Assembly (NCBI GenBank): GCA_002110485.1
Contig: MOWL01000023.1
Span: forward strand, 1,628,870-1,692,869
Reading direction: 5' to 3'
DNA length: 64,000 bases
Source of the DNA: Emergomyces orientalis
Lineage: Eukaryota; Ascomycota; Eurotiomycetes; Onygenales; Ajellomycetaceae
In this document: one piece after another, positions 12,272 through 22,861 of the stretch
Position numbering within the stretch: the first letter of the stretch is position 1
Layout: the number at the start of each line of letters is the position of its first letter
Position numbers and translations under genes: made by a program
Notes under the pieces: generated by a model
Told to the model about the DNA's origin: nothing
Seen by the model: the letters and a program-made list of their open reading frames with translations, nothing else
Databases searched by the model: none

Positions 12272-14437
12272 ATGGACAGGTCGGCCTCTGATTACGCGCA
12301 GCCAGGTTTGCATTCTCCGAATCCAACATTGGCGGAGCCACAATCTGAACGACCGGCTGCAGAACAGACTGCTGCTGCTGCGTCCGGTCAGTACACTTCG
12401 CAGCCCGAAGCCCGACCGGCTACCCAGTACACTGCGCAAGCGGAAAGTAGATCCTCCAACATTTCGTCCTCAAATACCCCTCAGCCGGACTACGGTCTGA
12501 ACCCGCCGGCGCCCGCTCCTCCTCAACCTCAACCTCCTCCGCCCACAGCTCGCCCCCCTCCCGGCCCTTATCCCGAATACCTGACCCGTCAGCCACAGTA
12601 CCATCACGCGCCTCACACGCAGCCCGGCGGCGCGGCAGGTATGGCTCAAGCAACAAGTCCGTCCATGCCCTTGCAAGATGGGCAACAGAGTGACCATCGC
12701 ACTCCATCGAGAAATAAATCTGACACCGCCGTTCCTATAGATCCCTCAATTGCGGCATCGAGCCCCACATATCCTCCTCCGTACTCTCCTTATAACCCCC
12801 AGGGCCACGAAATGGCTCAATATCAGGGCCACCCCCCTCCACAGATGTATGGCCGCCCAGATTGGCCGCCACATCAGTATGGACAGCATCCACATGGATT
12901 GCCAGGGCCATATAGCTCCCCTGGAACAACGGTGGGTTCTGCGTCTCCAGCTGCGACCGCAGGCCCACGTCCAGGACAGGTACGTTTTACGCGTTTTTAT
13001 TTCCTCTTTTCTCCTTCCATCGTTCTTTCTTTTGTGTATGTGTGTGAGTGTGCATGCTTGACCATGTTTTGTCGCGCCGTACGAACAAACTTTAATAGAC
13101 AGCCGAGATCAAAGCATATCATCTGATTCCTTTTTGTCTACACAGACTCATTCTCTCTCCCAGGTATACTCCTTCGTCCCAATCCCCGGTGCCCAGCAGC
13201 ACAAGCGCCCCCGCCGCCGATATGAAGAAATCGAACGAATGTACAAGTGTGGCTGGAATGGATGCGAAAAGGCATATGGCACGTTGAACCATCTTAATGC
13301 GCATGTCACAATGCAATCGCATGGCGCGAAAAGGACTCCGGAAGGTTTGTCGTGCTTTTCCTATTACTTATTTCTTCGTTAAACGCGTCACTCCTTATTC
13401 CTCTTTTTTGGTCGCTTTTTCTCCTCGTTTGTTGTTTTGCCTTGGTCGCAAAATGCTTGAAGTGGTTAGCTTCGCCCTTGCATTAAACTAGTCGCGTTAC
13501 ACTGCGCTGCTGGAAACCACACGTGGGGACCTTTGCAGTAGCGTGCAACGGTGCCGTTAGCTAAAAGCATACCCGGCGCCAAGACACCGCTATCCACAAC
13601 CCTCACAATGCCCATCCCAACACCCCCAAAAACATCGACGCTATATCTGTCCCGCCGGGTCGGATCGTTCTACCTATCTGCAATCTTGGCTAACATCTTC
13701 ACCCAACCCACGTTTCGGGGTCGGCTTCCAAAAACAATTTAGAATTCAAAGAAATTCGCAAGGAATGGAAGGCCCGTAAGAAGGAAGAAGAGAACCAACG
13801 CAAGGCTGCTGAGGAGCGAGAGCGCGCTGCCGCGCAGGCGAATCAGGTCGATGGCAACGCCTCCGCTGACCCTTCACAAGCGGCGCAGCCAACGTCGTAT
13901 CCCACCGGTGTTCGTCCTCAGCTACCGCCTATTGGATATCAGCCTGCGGACGGCCAGGTTCCTGGCCAGTACGGCGCTTCCGCCGGCGCTGGCCTTGTGT
14001 ATCCCCCAAGCAATGGCCAGATGGCAGCGCCATATCCTCCAGCCAACTACCCTCATTCCCCATATGGCCAGGGAAACCAGGTATACCAACCGCGTGAGTG
14101 ATAGTTCGCACGTCCCTGTTCCTGTCCCACATTTGTCGTCTTTTCTGTCAAGTTTTTAAGTTTCTTTCCACCTTGCTCCTCCAAACCAACAAAATGAAAG
14201 AAAACAAATTGAAAAAGGGGGCTGGAAGGGAAACAAAAAACAAAACATTTTATTTGGCTCTTTTTGTCTTTGCATGTTTCATTTTTTTTCCTATCCTTAT
14301 TTGCTTGAGCATGGGAGAACATTTTTTGCATTTTCTTTTTATATTATATCATTTTGTTTTCTTGTGTGTTGTATCACAGTGTGGTACTGACGGCTGATGC
14401 TGTAGCCCCAGAAAATCAATCCAGTAGCTACCAATAA
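12272..14437 (+). CDS. con7: Con7-like C2H2 zinc-finger transcription factor
   Basis: Predicted 429 aa nuclear regulator in four exons: 12272-12979, 13146-13344, 13743-14093 and 14406-14437. Every join keeps frame and uses GT/AG. The first ~236 residues are low-complexity Pro/Gln/Ser/Ala. The conserved core follows: VYSFVPIPGAQQHKRPRRRY, then one C2H2 finger (C-x4-C-x12-H-x5-H) starting near residue 271, then a basic and glutamate-rich helix with FKEIRKEWKARKKEEE. The tail is Pro/Gly/Tyr-rich and ends in SSSYQ. This core matches what I know of Con7, which in Magnaporthe controls conidium shape and infection-related development; the role here is inferred. The 398 bp second intron is long for this genome. 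Exon 2 has two possible acceptors 18 nt apart (13145 and 13163), both in frame. The last exon carries only 32 nt. Confidence 0.88.
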
Positions 14438-16714
14438 GGCTTGATTTGATGGGGGAAAAAAAAGAACCGCAACAGGGGAAGGAAAGGGAGAGGCAATGGA
14501 AAGGGGAAAAGAAAACTTTTCTTGACAGGCGTTTTTACATACTTGACACGCCCCTGCTGCATAAAAAGGGGTTATTTCCTCTCCCCTCTTTTAATCTAGC
14601 TTTCATGCATCTTACATATCTCGAGGGGAAGGTTGCCTTTGATCGGCTTTTTCTTTTTTGGTTTTGTTTTTCTTACCTGTTTTTCTTGTTAAGGCTTTTT
14701 TGACACAGAGAGAGAGAATGTGTCTTTTGCCTCGACGATTCCTCGTTTACCATTAAATTCTTTTATTTCACGTAAAGTTTGTTCCGCCCTCTTTTCTTTG
14801 GTCACTATTTCTTGTTCTTCCCTTTCCCACTACCTCTTCCCCATCTCATTATGATTTTTGCATCCCCCATGAATGCTTGCTTGCTCGTTTGCTATTTGGT
14901 TTGTACGTGTCTGTTTTGTATGTTTGACAACCCCCCCAACCCACTCCTCTTCCTACGACCATACCGAGTGCAAATTGTTATGCGTTTCTTATGGGTCTAC
15001 TCTGTCTGTTCCTGTTATATTTGAATACCAATTTTCTACGTTTCCATTCTCCCTCGCTCTCCACCCAATTTCTTCCTTTTTAAATGGCGTCATGTGCTTT
15101 ATCCATCAGGCTTTTTCTTTTCTTATCCCTTTTTTTTTGTTATTTTCCTTCGTCAGTCGTACACATAACATAACATCTTGTTTCGTTCCATCCCACACCG
15201 CCGAGCCAACTTTGGACCCAAAATAGAGGAGGAAAATAAAAATGAGGGAGGGAGAGGGATTCATGGCAGGAAATGATGTTAGCTGAGAATGGGACGGAAA
15301 GAATGGGGAAAAGAAAGAGAAACCAAAAGCAATACATGGAGTTTTCTTTCTTTCTTTTTCCTTTTCCGGTTTTGGTTTTCCCAATGCAGGCAAAATGGAA
15401 AAGGAGAAGATTTTTTTTTCAATCAAAACTGGACAAGAAGATATTGGATGGATGAATAGACAGATGGATGGATGGACAGGGAATGCTTTATTTTCTCTTC
15501 GCTTTCCTGTTTTACTTCCTTTTCTTCTTCCCCTGTTGAAGTTGAAATGACTGAAGTGGGTGGGAATTGATCTTTTTGTTATGTATAGTTTTTAGTGTCA
15601 ATTTTGGTTCTTTTCCTGGTTCTTTTTGTATGATTTCTTTCTTTTTTCTATAGGATTGCCTTTTATTTCTTGTTACTTTCTTCTGTGTATGTTCCTGTGA
15701 AATTTTGATCTAATTCAAGTCACTTTTCTACTCCCGTCTCCTTATCCTCCCACTTCTCGTATTCTCCCGTATTTTTTATGCTTTTCAAATTTATTTATTA
15801 ATGTAAACCCCCCCCAAAACTTCTTCTCTTGACGAATTTCAATTCAATTCAGTTCGCGGAGTTTGTCACTCCCCATTCCTCAGTCCCCCTTATCAAGATT
15901 TTCTTCCTTCATCACCAAGTCACGGGGATATAATCCGCCATCTTTGTGTTCCTTCTTCCGCGTTTTCATATTTTTCATTCCTTGCATTCAATTTTGTTTT
16001 GCGCATAAACCGACACCCAAACGGTTTCATACCTGCGCCCCCTCATCCCTCGTCTCCCATTCGCCCTCTTTTCAATTTCCATGTAGCGTTTTTCCCACTC
16101 GTCGCTTGGCCTTTCTGTACGCAAAATGGCCTTGTGTTATCGCCTTAATGTCGCAAGTTCCTTATAACATCCCCTTCTCTACTTCCCTCCAGTCCTCCCC
16201 ACTACCCTATTCGCTCCGTTCTTGAACCTGAGTATGCGATATCTCCCCCATTCCACTCACCAGCCACCATGTCTCTCAATGCTACATCGCACGTACTTAA
16301 ACAGTAAATTGAATCGATATATGTAGTATGTACCGTACTCCGCCGTATTCCCATTATCATATGTCATATCATATCATCTTAAACCATGATAGATACATAC
16401 ATTTCATAGGTTTGTATCAATGATTGCAGTTAAATATTAATCGTTATACTTCAGTATATCCTGCTACCAATTTTTGCTTGCTTTGTAGAGGAAGACACTA
16501 GACTCAGAAGGATACATCGCTGCTCAAATGATTACCTAAGCTGGTTTCGCAACCTCAAGCTTTCCAATTGTCTCCTTCTTGGTATGTCGACAACGCGATC
16601 AATATAGATCGAAATGATATATTGGGGCTCTCAAATGAAACCTGAGACTAGGAGACAAATGTATTCGCCACTCCCTAGTGTTTATCCAACAGGTCATTCT
16701 TCAACCTCCACACA
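14438..16714. other. Intergenic region between con7-like gene and rad9
   Basis: About 2.3 kb, mostly T-rich and pyrimidine-rich on the plus strand. A GGAT/GATG-type short tandem patch lies at 15444-15478 and TCATA repeats near 16360-16378. The first part is probably the con7-like 3' UTR and the last part the rad9 promoter. The open frames of 60-120 codons here are rich in Phe/Leu/Ser from poly-pyrimidine runs and do not look like genes. Confidence 0.5.
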
Positions 16715-18463
16715 ATGACCTCGCTCAGTTTTATGCTACTTCCAGAGGCGCTGCTTCAGCTCCATGATGTGCTTATATGTCTTGCGAAATTCAACGAAAG
16801 CGTATCAATTGAAGCAGAGGAATCTTTTGTATGGAATCCATCTGTTTTCTCCAGTGTCTCCTGACTCGTTAGCTATACGTTGGAGATTTTGTTTTTTGGC
16901 TGACAAAAGTTATGGGAACATGATAGCTCCGGTTTTCAGCATTGAATCCGACGAAGTCAGCATATGCATCTTTCAAGTTTGATGCTTTGACATTTTTTTC
17001 GCAGTATATGTTTGTCGGCTTGAGGCACACTGCATCTAGTTCTGGGCCAAGGAGTGCTGCAGATAAATTGACATGTCAAATATACATAAAGGTAGCCGAA
17101 CCAGACTTTTCGAGAGTTCGTCATATCGCATACATTTCCATGCACTAAAATTTTTATCTAGGCGTTGCTATCGGTGTTTAGGGGACGAGTCAGTGACTTC
17201 AAAGATAGAGAGACTGCCATTGAGCGCTGTGAAGTCCGGCTTCAAGACAGCCCAGACGAAACACAATGCAGGTTTATCATTCAAATGATATGCAGGCATG
17301 GTACGGCGGAAATCCCCCTGTTCGCCACTGATTCTTCATCTAGCCGCTAACGCTCATCATGTAGGGGTCGTCAAGACCTACAAACTAACCTACGAAGCCG
17401 CCGAAATTCAACATGCTCTATTCGACAAATCAAAAACTGAAAACCAATGGAGTATAGATTCGAAGTATCTTCGGGAAATTATTGACCATTTTGGTCCTAC
17501 TGCTGAACAGCTGGATATATACTCTGAGAACAATCGAGTGGTGTTCACGAGCTTTACTACCAAAGTTGCGGATGGCAAAGGTAAGGGTGGATTCATAGAT
17601 CATGAAGTCTGTTTCAGGCGGCCACAATTCTAACAATTATCTTCAGAAATCCTCAAACAACCCGTTCATACATCAGTAGCTATTGATACCAAAGATTTTG
17701 ACCATTTCACAGTGGAAGATAAACTCCATGTGGCCATAAACGTCAAGGATTTCAAGGCCATCGTCATTCACGCACATTCATTGAATGGAGGCGTCGTGGC
17801 ACGATATACTCGTCCATGCCGGCCAATGCAGGTGTCGTACGAAGTAGATGGCATGACATGCGAATTCACATTAATGACAAGAGGGGAGGCTGGAGAGACA
17901 TCGTCCGGATCCGTTAACAGGAACCGCGAGTTATCTGCAAGACCTTATTCACGGCCTACTACTGTCCATTCAAGAGAGCCTCCAGCAAACCCTCCACCTG
18001 AGATCCCGGAATCAGTTCCTAGAACACACTCTCTTCAGCCGCCTTCACAAGCAGCAGCCAGTGAGGGAATCCAGATGAGTGCACCACCACACCCGTCAGT
18101 TCCATTCGAATCATTGTTCGTCCCGGTAGACGATGACCAACAATGGGATGAGCCGAAGTTTGGTGATGAGGACGAGGACACCCTTGGCTGGGATACACAT
18201 TTGGATCAGGTATGTCAGGAACTAATCCTTCTTTTTCCGACCAGCACGTCTAAAAAATCCCACAGGACGCGCTGCAGGCCAGCATTGGAGGACGAATCCA
18301 GGATATTACGCCCACTGGGGCAAGCATGAGACAGCGAAATGACCAAGACCAAGGAAGCTCCATAGCAATACCTCCCACTCAGCGAATATCTCAAGTATGT
18401 AGGCCCTTGATTTTTGTGATCGTGATATTGATTTTAGAATAGGTACGAGGTTTATTTGATTGA
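16715..18463 (+). CDS. rad9: Rad9, subunit of the 9-1-1 DNA damage checkpoint clamp
   Basis: Predicted 448 aa. Rad9 forms the PCNA-like 9-1-1 ring with Hus1 and Rad1, is loaded at damaged DNA and recruits the ATR-activating machinery (family knowledge). Seven exons join in frame: 16715-16828, 16927-17091, 17162-17300, 17365-17580, 17647-18209, 18266-18394 and 18443-18463. Recognisable blocks are LPEALLQLHDVLICLAKFNE at the N-terminus, LNPTKSAYASFKFDALTFFS, CRHGVVKTYKLTYEAAEI across the exon 3/4 join, EQLDIYSENNRVVFTSF and EFTLMTRGE. After these comes a Ser/Pro-rich tail of about 190 residues with an acidic patch, where damage-kinase sites usually lie. The last exon is a 21 nt micro-exon giving VRGLFD and stop, the usual fungal Rad9 end, which supports that join. 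It converges on the Ats1-like gene, with 168 bp between the stops. Confidence 0.93.
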
Positions 18464-18631
18464 TATGGCTGGAAAATGGGTTGAAATATTTTGCATCGTA
18501 GTTTAATCGTAGTTATTTGGTGGTTGAATTGGTGGCCCTCACGTAGGGCTGGTAAACTGATCGAGGGAAGGGTCTTGACGCCCTCACAGCGTATGACGTT
18601 TACACAAACCTCACACTTTCTGGCTCCGCGT

Positions 18632-19747
18632 TCACGCCGTCATAATCCAGCTCGTTGCACAGCCTGCTCCCACACCGGTGACGTTGTTGCTGCCCTCAAT
18701 GCCTAGCGGGATCTCATTCCATCGCCCAACCACATTCCCTTGTGCATCGGTGTTTGGTCCACAGTTACCATGCTCACCCCATCCGAATGCCACTACTTTT
18801 GAGCTCTGAATCGCAGCAACAACATGTTCACTACCTATAGCCAGTTTCACGGGTCGTGGAAGGTTTGGTGGGAGTAATTGGCCGCGATCATTCCTGCCCC
18901 ATGATATAGTAGATCCATCTTGTCCATGAACATATACACCATGCCAACTAGCTGCTAGCATCGTGTAATTTTTAATCTCCTTCGGTGCGCCAGACAGTAT
19001 GTCCCACTTATCAGATCCAAATATGGCAAAGCCTCCGGTCGCTGCATTCCCGGCAATGGCTGTGAATTCTCTTCCACAGGCAACCTGACAAGCAAAGAAT
19101 GAAACATCTTCGATCTTCTGCGGTGCCCACAGAATTTTCTTCTGTATATTCATTTCACCTAGTTGACCTTTCCTCGAAATTCCCCATCCATACACTTCCC
19201 CATTCGAGAGCGTCGCCGCTGTATGCGAAACGCTGCTAGAAATACAAATTATCCCCTTCCCGGCTGGTGGAAAGCCGCAAATCCGCGTTGGGTTATTTGC
19301 CTCCACGCAGTTTTCACCAAGGCCCAGTTCCCCCTTGGCGCCCACTCCACACACATAAAGATGACTCCGCTCTGCATCTACAAAAAAGGACGCTTCCCAT
19401 GTTGCCGAAATGGCCTTGAAGCGGTCAACACGAGTCCCATCTTTCTTAACAATAACCACCTTACTAAAATGAAGTAATGAGGGAAGACTATCAGGATCAT
19501 GAGCACACCTGCCGTTTTTATTCGAACCAGCAGCAAATACAGCGCCAGACTTGAAAAGGACTAGAGTATGGTTCCCTCCAGCGACAATGCGGATGGGTTC
19601 ATCTGACGCGAGGGTATTATCGATGCCTCTCAAGTCATTTTCTTTATTCTCGTGTGTAAATAGACACCGAGAAGGGATTGGAACATCGTCCATGTGCCCG
19701 ATGCCTAATTGACCGGAGCCATTCGAACCAAACGCATAGAGGGGCAT
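18632..19747 (-). CDS. RCC1-repeat protein, Ats1/Kti13-like
   Basis: Single-exon frame of 371 aa built of RCC1-type beta-propeller repeats. Visible repeat cores are YAFGSNGSGQLGIG at the start, FAAGSNKNGRC, YVCGVGAKGELGLGE, VYGWGISRKGQLGE, TISWGRNDRGQLLPP and VVAFGWGEHGNCGP near the end. Length and repeat number fit yeast Ats1 (alpha-tubulin suppressor), also known as Kti13. That protein partners Kti11/Dph3 in Elongator-dependent tRNA wobble modification and diphthamide synthesis. The fold is clear; choosing Ats1/Kti13 over another small RCC1 protein is inference from size. No signal peptide or membrane segment is seen. It is transcribed toward rad9 and away from the PPR gene. Confidence 0.8.
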   Translation of the reverse strand: MPLYAFGSNGSGQLGIGHMDDVPIPSRCLFTHENKENDLRGIDNTLASDEPIRIVAGGNHTLVLFKSGAVFAAGSNKNGRCAHDPDSLPSLLHFSKVVIVKKDGTRVDRFKAISATWEASFFVDAERSHLYVCGVGAKGELGLGENCVEANNPTRICGFPPAGKGIICISSSVSHTAATLSNGEVYGWGISRKGQLGEMNIQKKILWAPQKIEDVSFFACQVACGREFTAIAGNAATGGFAIFGSDKWDILSGAPKEIKNYTMLAASWHGVYVHGQDGSTISWGRNDRGQLLPPNLPRPVKLAIGSEHVVAAIQSSKVVAFGWGEHGNCGPNTDAQGNVVGRWNEIPLGIEGSNNVTGVGAGCATSWIMTA

Positions 19748-20463
19748 TATTTTGCAAATACAGCCCTTTTTGTTCTAATATAATGTTAGGAAGAGGTATA
19801 TGCAAGCGGAAATTATTAACAGCGCGTTACATACATATTGAATCAGAGCTGGGAATCGCCATGGATTAGGGTTGACGGGGCTTTGAGTAGATGCCTGGGC
19901 AGTCCAGGAACTACGCGCTCATAAAAATGTAGATAATACAGGTTTCACCAGCGGGGGATCCAATGGAAACCGACGTTTGATAGAAAGGATATCGGCGAAC
20001 ATGGAATGTATCTATGCACAGTGTTTACATTGCTCTGCTCCCTTCATGGGGTGACACATTCAGTGGCCCTTGCCTTATCAACGGAATTTAGTTCATCCGG
20101 CTTATCCAGCAACGCTAAAAAAAATATGGGCAAGCTCGCTCGCGCAGCCCTGTCAGGTTGTTTGTTACAAGCCATTTCTATCACGCGAGCTGGAAATTGA
20201 CTGTCTGATTTTGAGCTACTATTCTGCCGTGTAACAGGGTAGCTGTTAAGGAAATCTAGATAAAAGGCCCCAATTGTGGTAAGTTTTCCGCGCTCCGACT
20301 CCAGATACCAGCTCATCACAAGTACATTTCCTTAACAGATTTATTCCTTAGTGGCATTTACGATTTTCATCTGCTATATATACCCGTTGATTCTATTGTG
20401 GGAACTCGAAAAGACGACCAAATTTTATCTCGAGGATTAAGGCTCCGGAAGAAGTGTGATTAA
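19748..20463. promoter_or_regulatory. Shared upstream region of the Ats1-like and PPR genes
   Basis: A 716 bp spacer between divergently transcribed starts. A TATATATA-like stretch lies at about 20376-20385, roughly 80 bp before the PPR gene start. No gene is seen within it. Confidence 0.4.
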
Positions 20464-22861
20464 ATGCTCCGGTGCAGAAATGTCTGTGCCCGTAGCACTT
20501 TTGTTACGAGACTGGCTGGCTATGGAAGCTCGATGATGTCTGGCAGACCCCTAGGAGGGCTCCTTGCGAGACATATTACTCAGAATCGAGCCGAATATAG
20601 AAGTATTTCCACTTCAAGCTTCGATAAACGTTGGTCAAGTGGTGGGGAACGGGCACCTAGGTCAAGATCAGACTCCCCTCAGCGTACACCATCTTGGAAG
20701 AAGCCCCGTTTCAACAAGCCGGAGTTCAAACCAGAAACGAAAGATGAGGAGCTCGTTGAAGCAGATCTCATTGAGGATTCAAGGGTAGGGGCTGACGGGA
20801 AACCAAAACCGGAAGAGAAAAGGATATGGAGGCCTACGGTGTCTAAGAAGGCAATCGACATAGAACTGGAGTGGGCAAGGGATCGGGTTGTTTTGTCAAA
20901 TCGAGTGACGCAGATACTTAAAAAGGGGGATCTCGAGAAAGCGGTTACATTAGTCAGAGCCGCTCAGTCGAGGGGCTACGATTGTATGGTTGCTTGGAAC
21001 GTGTTATTTGATCATGAGATGAAAAATGATCGTCCGGTTGCGGCTTTTAAGCTTTATAATGATGTAAGGAGGATCTGTTTCCACTATGTTAAGCCTTGCT
21101 GAAAACTAATACCGGGTCCAGATGAAAAAAAGAGGGCGGAAGCCTAGCACTTACACATATACTATCATGTTTCGAGGACTCGCGCACAGCAGTTCGAAAA
21201 AGGCAGTACAGATAGCGCTCTCGATTTACAAAAGCCTGTGCTTATCTAGCTCCGGAGTTAAACCATCCCTCCTCCACGTCAACGCCGTTTTGGGGGTATG
21301 TTCCCGGCATGGTAATATGGATGCACTCTGGGAGGTGGCGGGCTCGCTTCCTGAACGTGGTCACGGCGCTCCTGACTCCAGAACATTTACCATTATTCTT
21401 AATGGCCTTCAAGCGCGCACAGCCAACGAAATTAAGACCCTTGATCCTCGCAGCCAAGCAGATGGAATTGCAGAGAAAAAAGCGGCGGTAGTGCGAGAAG
21501 GGAAAAGAATATGGGCTGATGTTGTCCGTCGATGGAGAACCGGCGAATTTATTGTCGATCAACCCCTTGTATCTGCGATGGGCCATTTGCTTGTTTTTGG
21601 TCAACGAAAACGTGATTGTCTCGACGTGTTCGCTTTGCTGCACCAAACGATGGGTGTTCCAATGCTTGAAGGCGTTGATATGCAGCTTGAAGCACCCATA
21701 AGCAGAGAGCAAAAGAAAATTACAGGGCAAGGGATCCTTAAGGTGGCGGAGGTGCAACAAGAATCTAGTACTGAAAGCCTAGAGCTGGAGAAGGAGTCAA
21801 CGGGCAATGATGAAATAAACCACGTTTTGAAGGAGGAACCAATCCAACTATCTGAGGAACCGGAACCGCCGTCCAAAGAACCGGAACTAATATCTGAAGA
21901 ATCATTACTACCGGCTGAAAAATCTGAACAATCCAACGAAGAATCGGAACCGTTGTCGGAAGCTGAAGAGTTTAAAGATTTATTCAATCCTGTAGATCTT
22001 TCACAAACCCGTAATAACGCTCCAACGAAGGCGAAATCCCGCGCTCGTAAAATCACTCTCCCCAGCCCAACTAATGACGAATTATCCTTGGTTTTAGCAG
22101 CTTGCCGGACTACGCCAAACGGCATTGCCATTGGCCGAGCGTACTGGGAAAACTTCACCTCGGGACCCAATAAACCCACTATAAAGCCAGATACACATTC
22201 GTTCCACGAATATTTGCGTCTTCTCCGCGTTGCTCGATCCAGCACTGAAACTTTTCGAGTCATAAAAGAAATGTTACCTAGAACCGACATGGTTGCGCGC
22301 AAAACTTTCGTTATCGCGATAAGCTGTTGCTCTCGCGATCGAAAGAACCCGCACGTGCTTGAAACAGCAGGCGAGCTAGTCGGACTTATGGATACCGCGC
22401 TCCTGCAGCCAGAACCTGAAATTCTGTCGAAGTACCTGGAGCTTGTTAGGTATTGTATTTCAGAGGAAAGTGTTAAGGAATCCACTCCCGTCCTGGCGCG
22501 CATGTCTGACACGAAAACTTCCGATACGGTGTTTAAGAAGAGAATATCGGATGCCATCGCCGCTCTGCGACCGCACGTGGACAAGCTTATATCACTACTC
22601 GCCTATACCACGCTATCTAAACATGGCAAAGACGTGGACGAGGATGCCAGAGTCAGGGCTGCATCTGAGAGAGTTGCTGAGGGTTCTTGGCCGTTCTCTC
22701 GCCACTATTTGCCTTCCTTCGAGGAATCGGTTTATATCTTGAAACAGGCCAAACAATTGCATGATCTGGCCCTTAGGGAACAGACGCTCAGCGCAGAGGA
22801 GCGAGCGGCCCTGGAAACCGAAAATAAACGCCTCAAGGCCATTCTCGGCCCGGGGCGGTAG
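20464..22861 (+). CDS. Mitochondrial pentatricopeptide-repeat (PPR) protein
   Basis: Predicted 779 aa in two exons, 20464-21063 and 21122-22861, joined in frame at LYND/MKKRG. The N-terminus is rich in Arg, Ser and Leu with almost no acidic residues, as in a matrix-targeting presequence. Helical-hairpin repeats of PPR type are visible: TYTYTIMFRGLAHSSSKKAV, HVNAVLGVCSRHGNMDALWE and SRTFTIILNGLQA in the middle, and more degenerate ones from about residue 530. An acidic low-complexity insert of about 60 residues (repeated SEEPEP/SKEPEL-like units) splits the repeat array. The C-terminus is charged and probably coiled coil (SAEERAALETENKRLKAILG). Such proteins bind organellar RNA for processing or translation. 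I cannot assign the target RNA or an orthologue. Confidence 0.8.

Noticed and set aside
21601..22584. 327-codon open frame on the minus strand
   Set aside because: It lies antisense inside the PPR gene, is Ser/Arg-rich, and mirrors the acidic repeat of the real protein. It has no motif.
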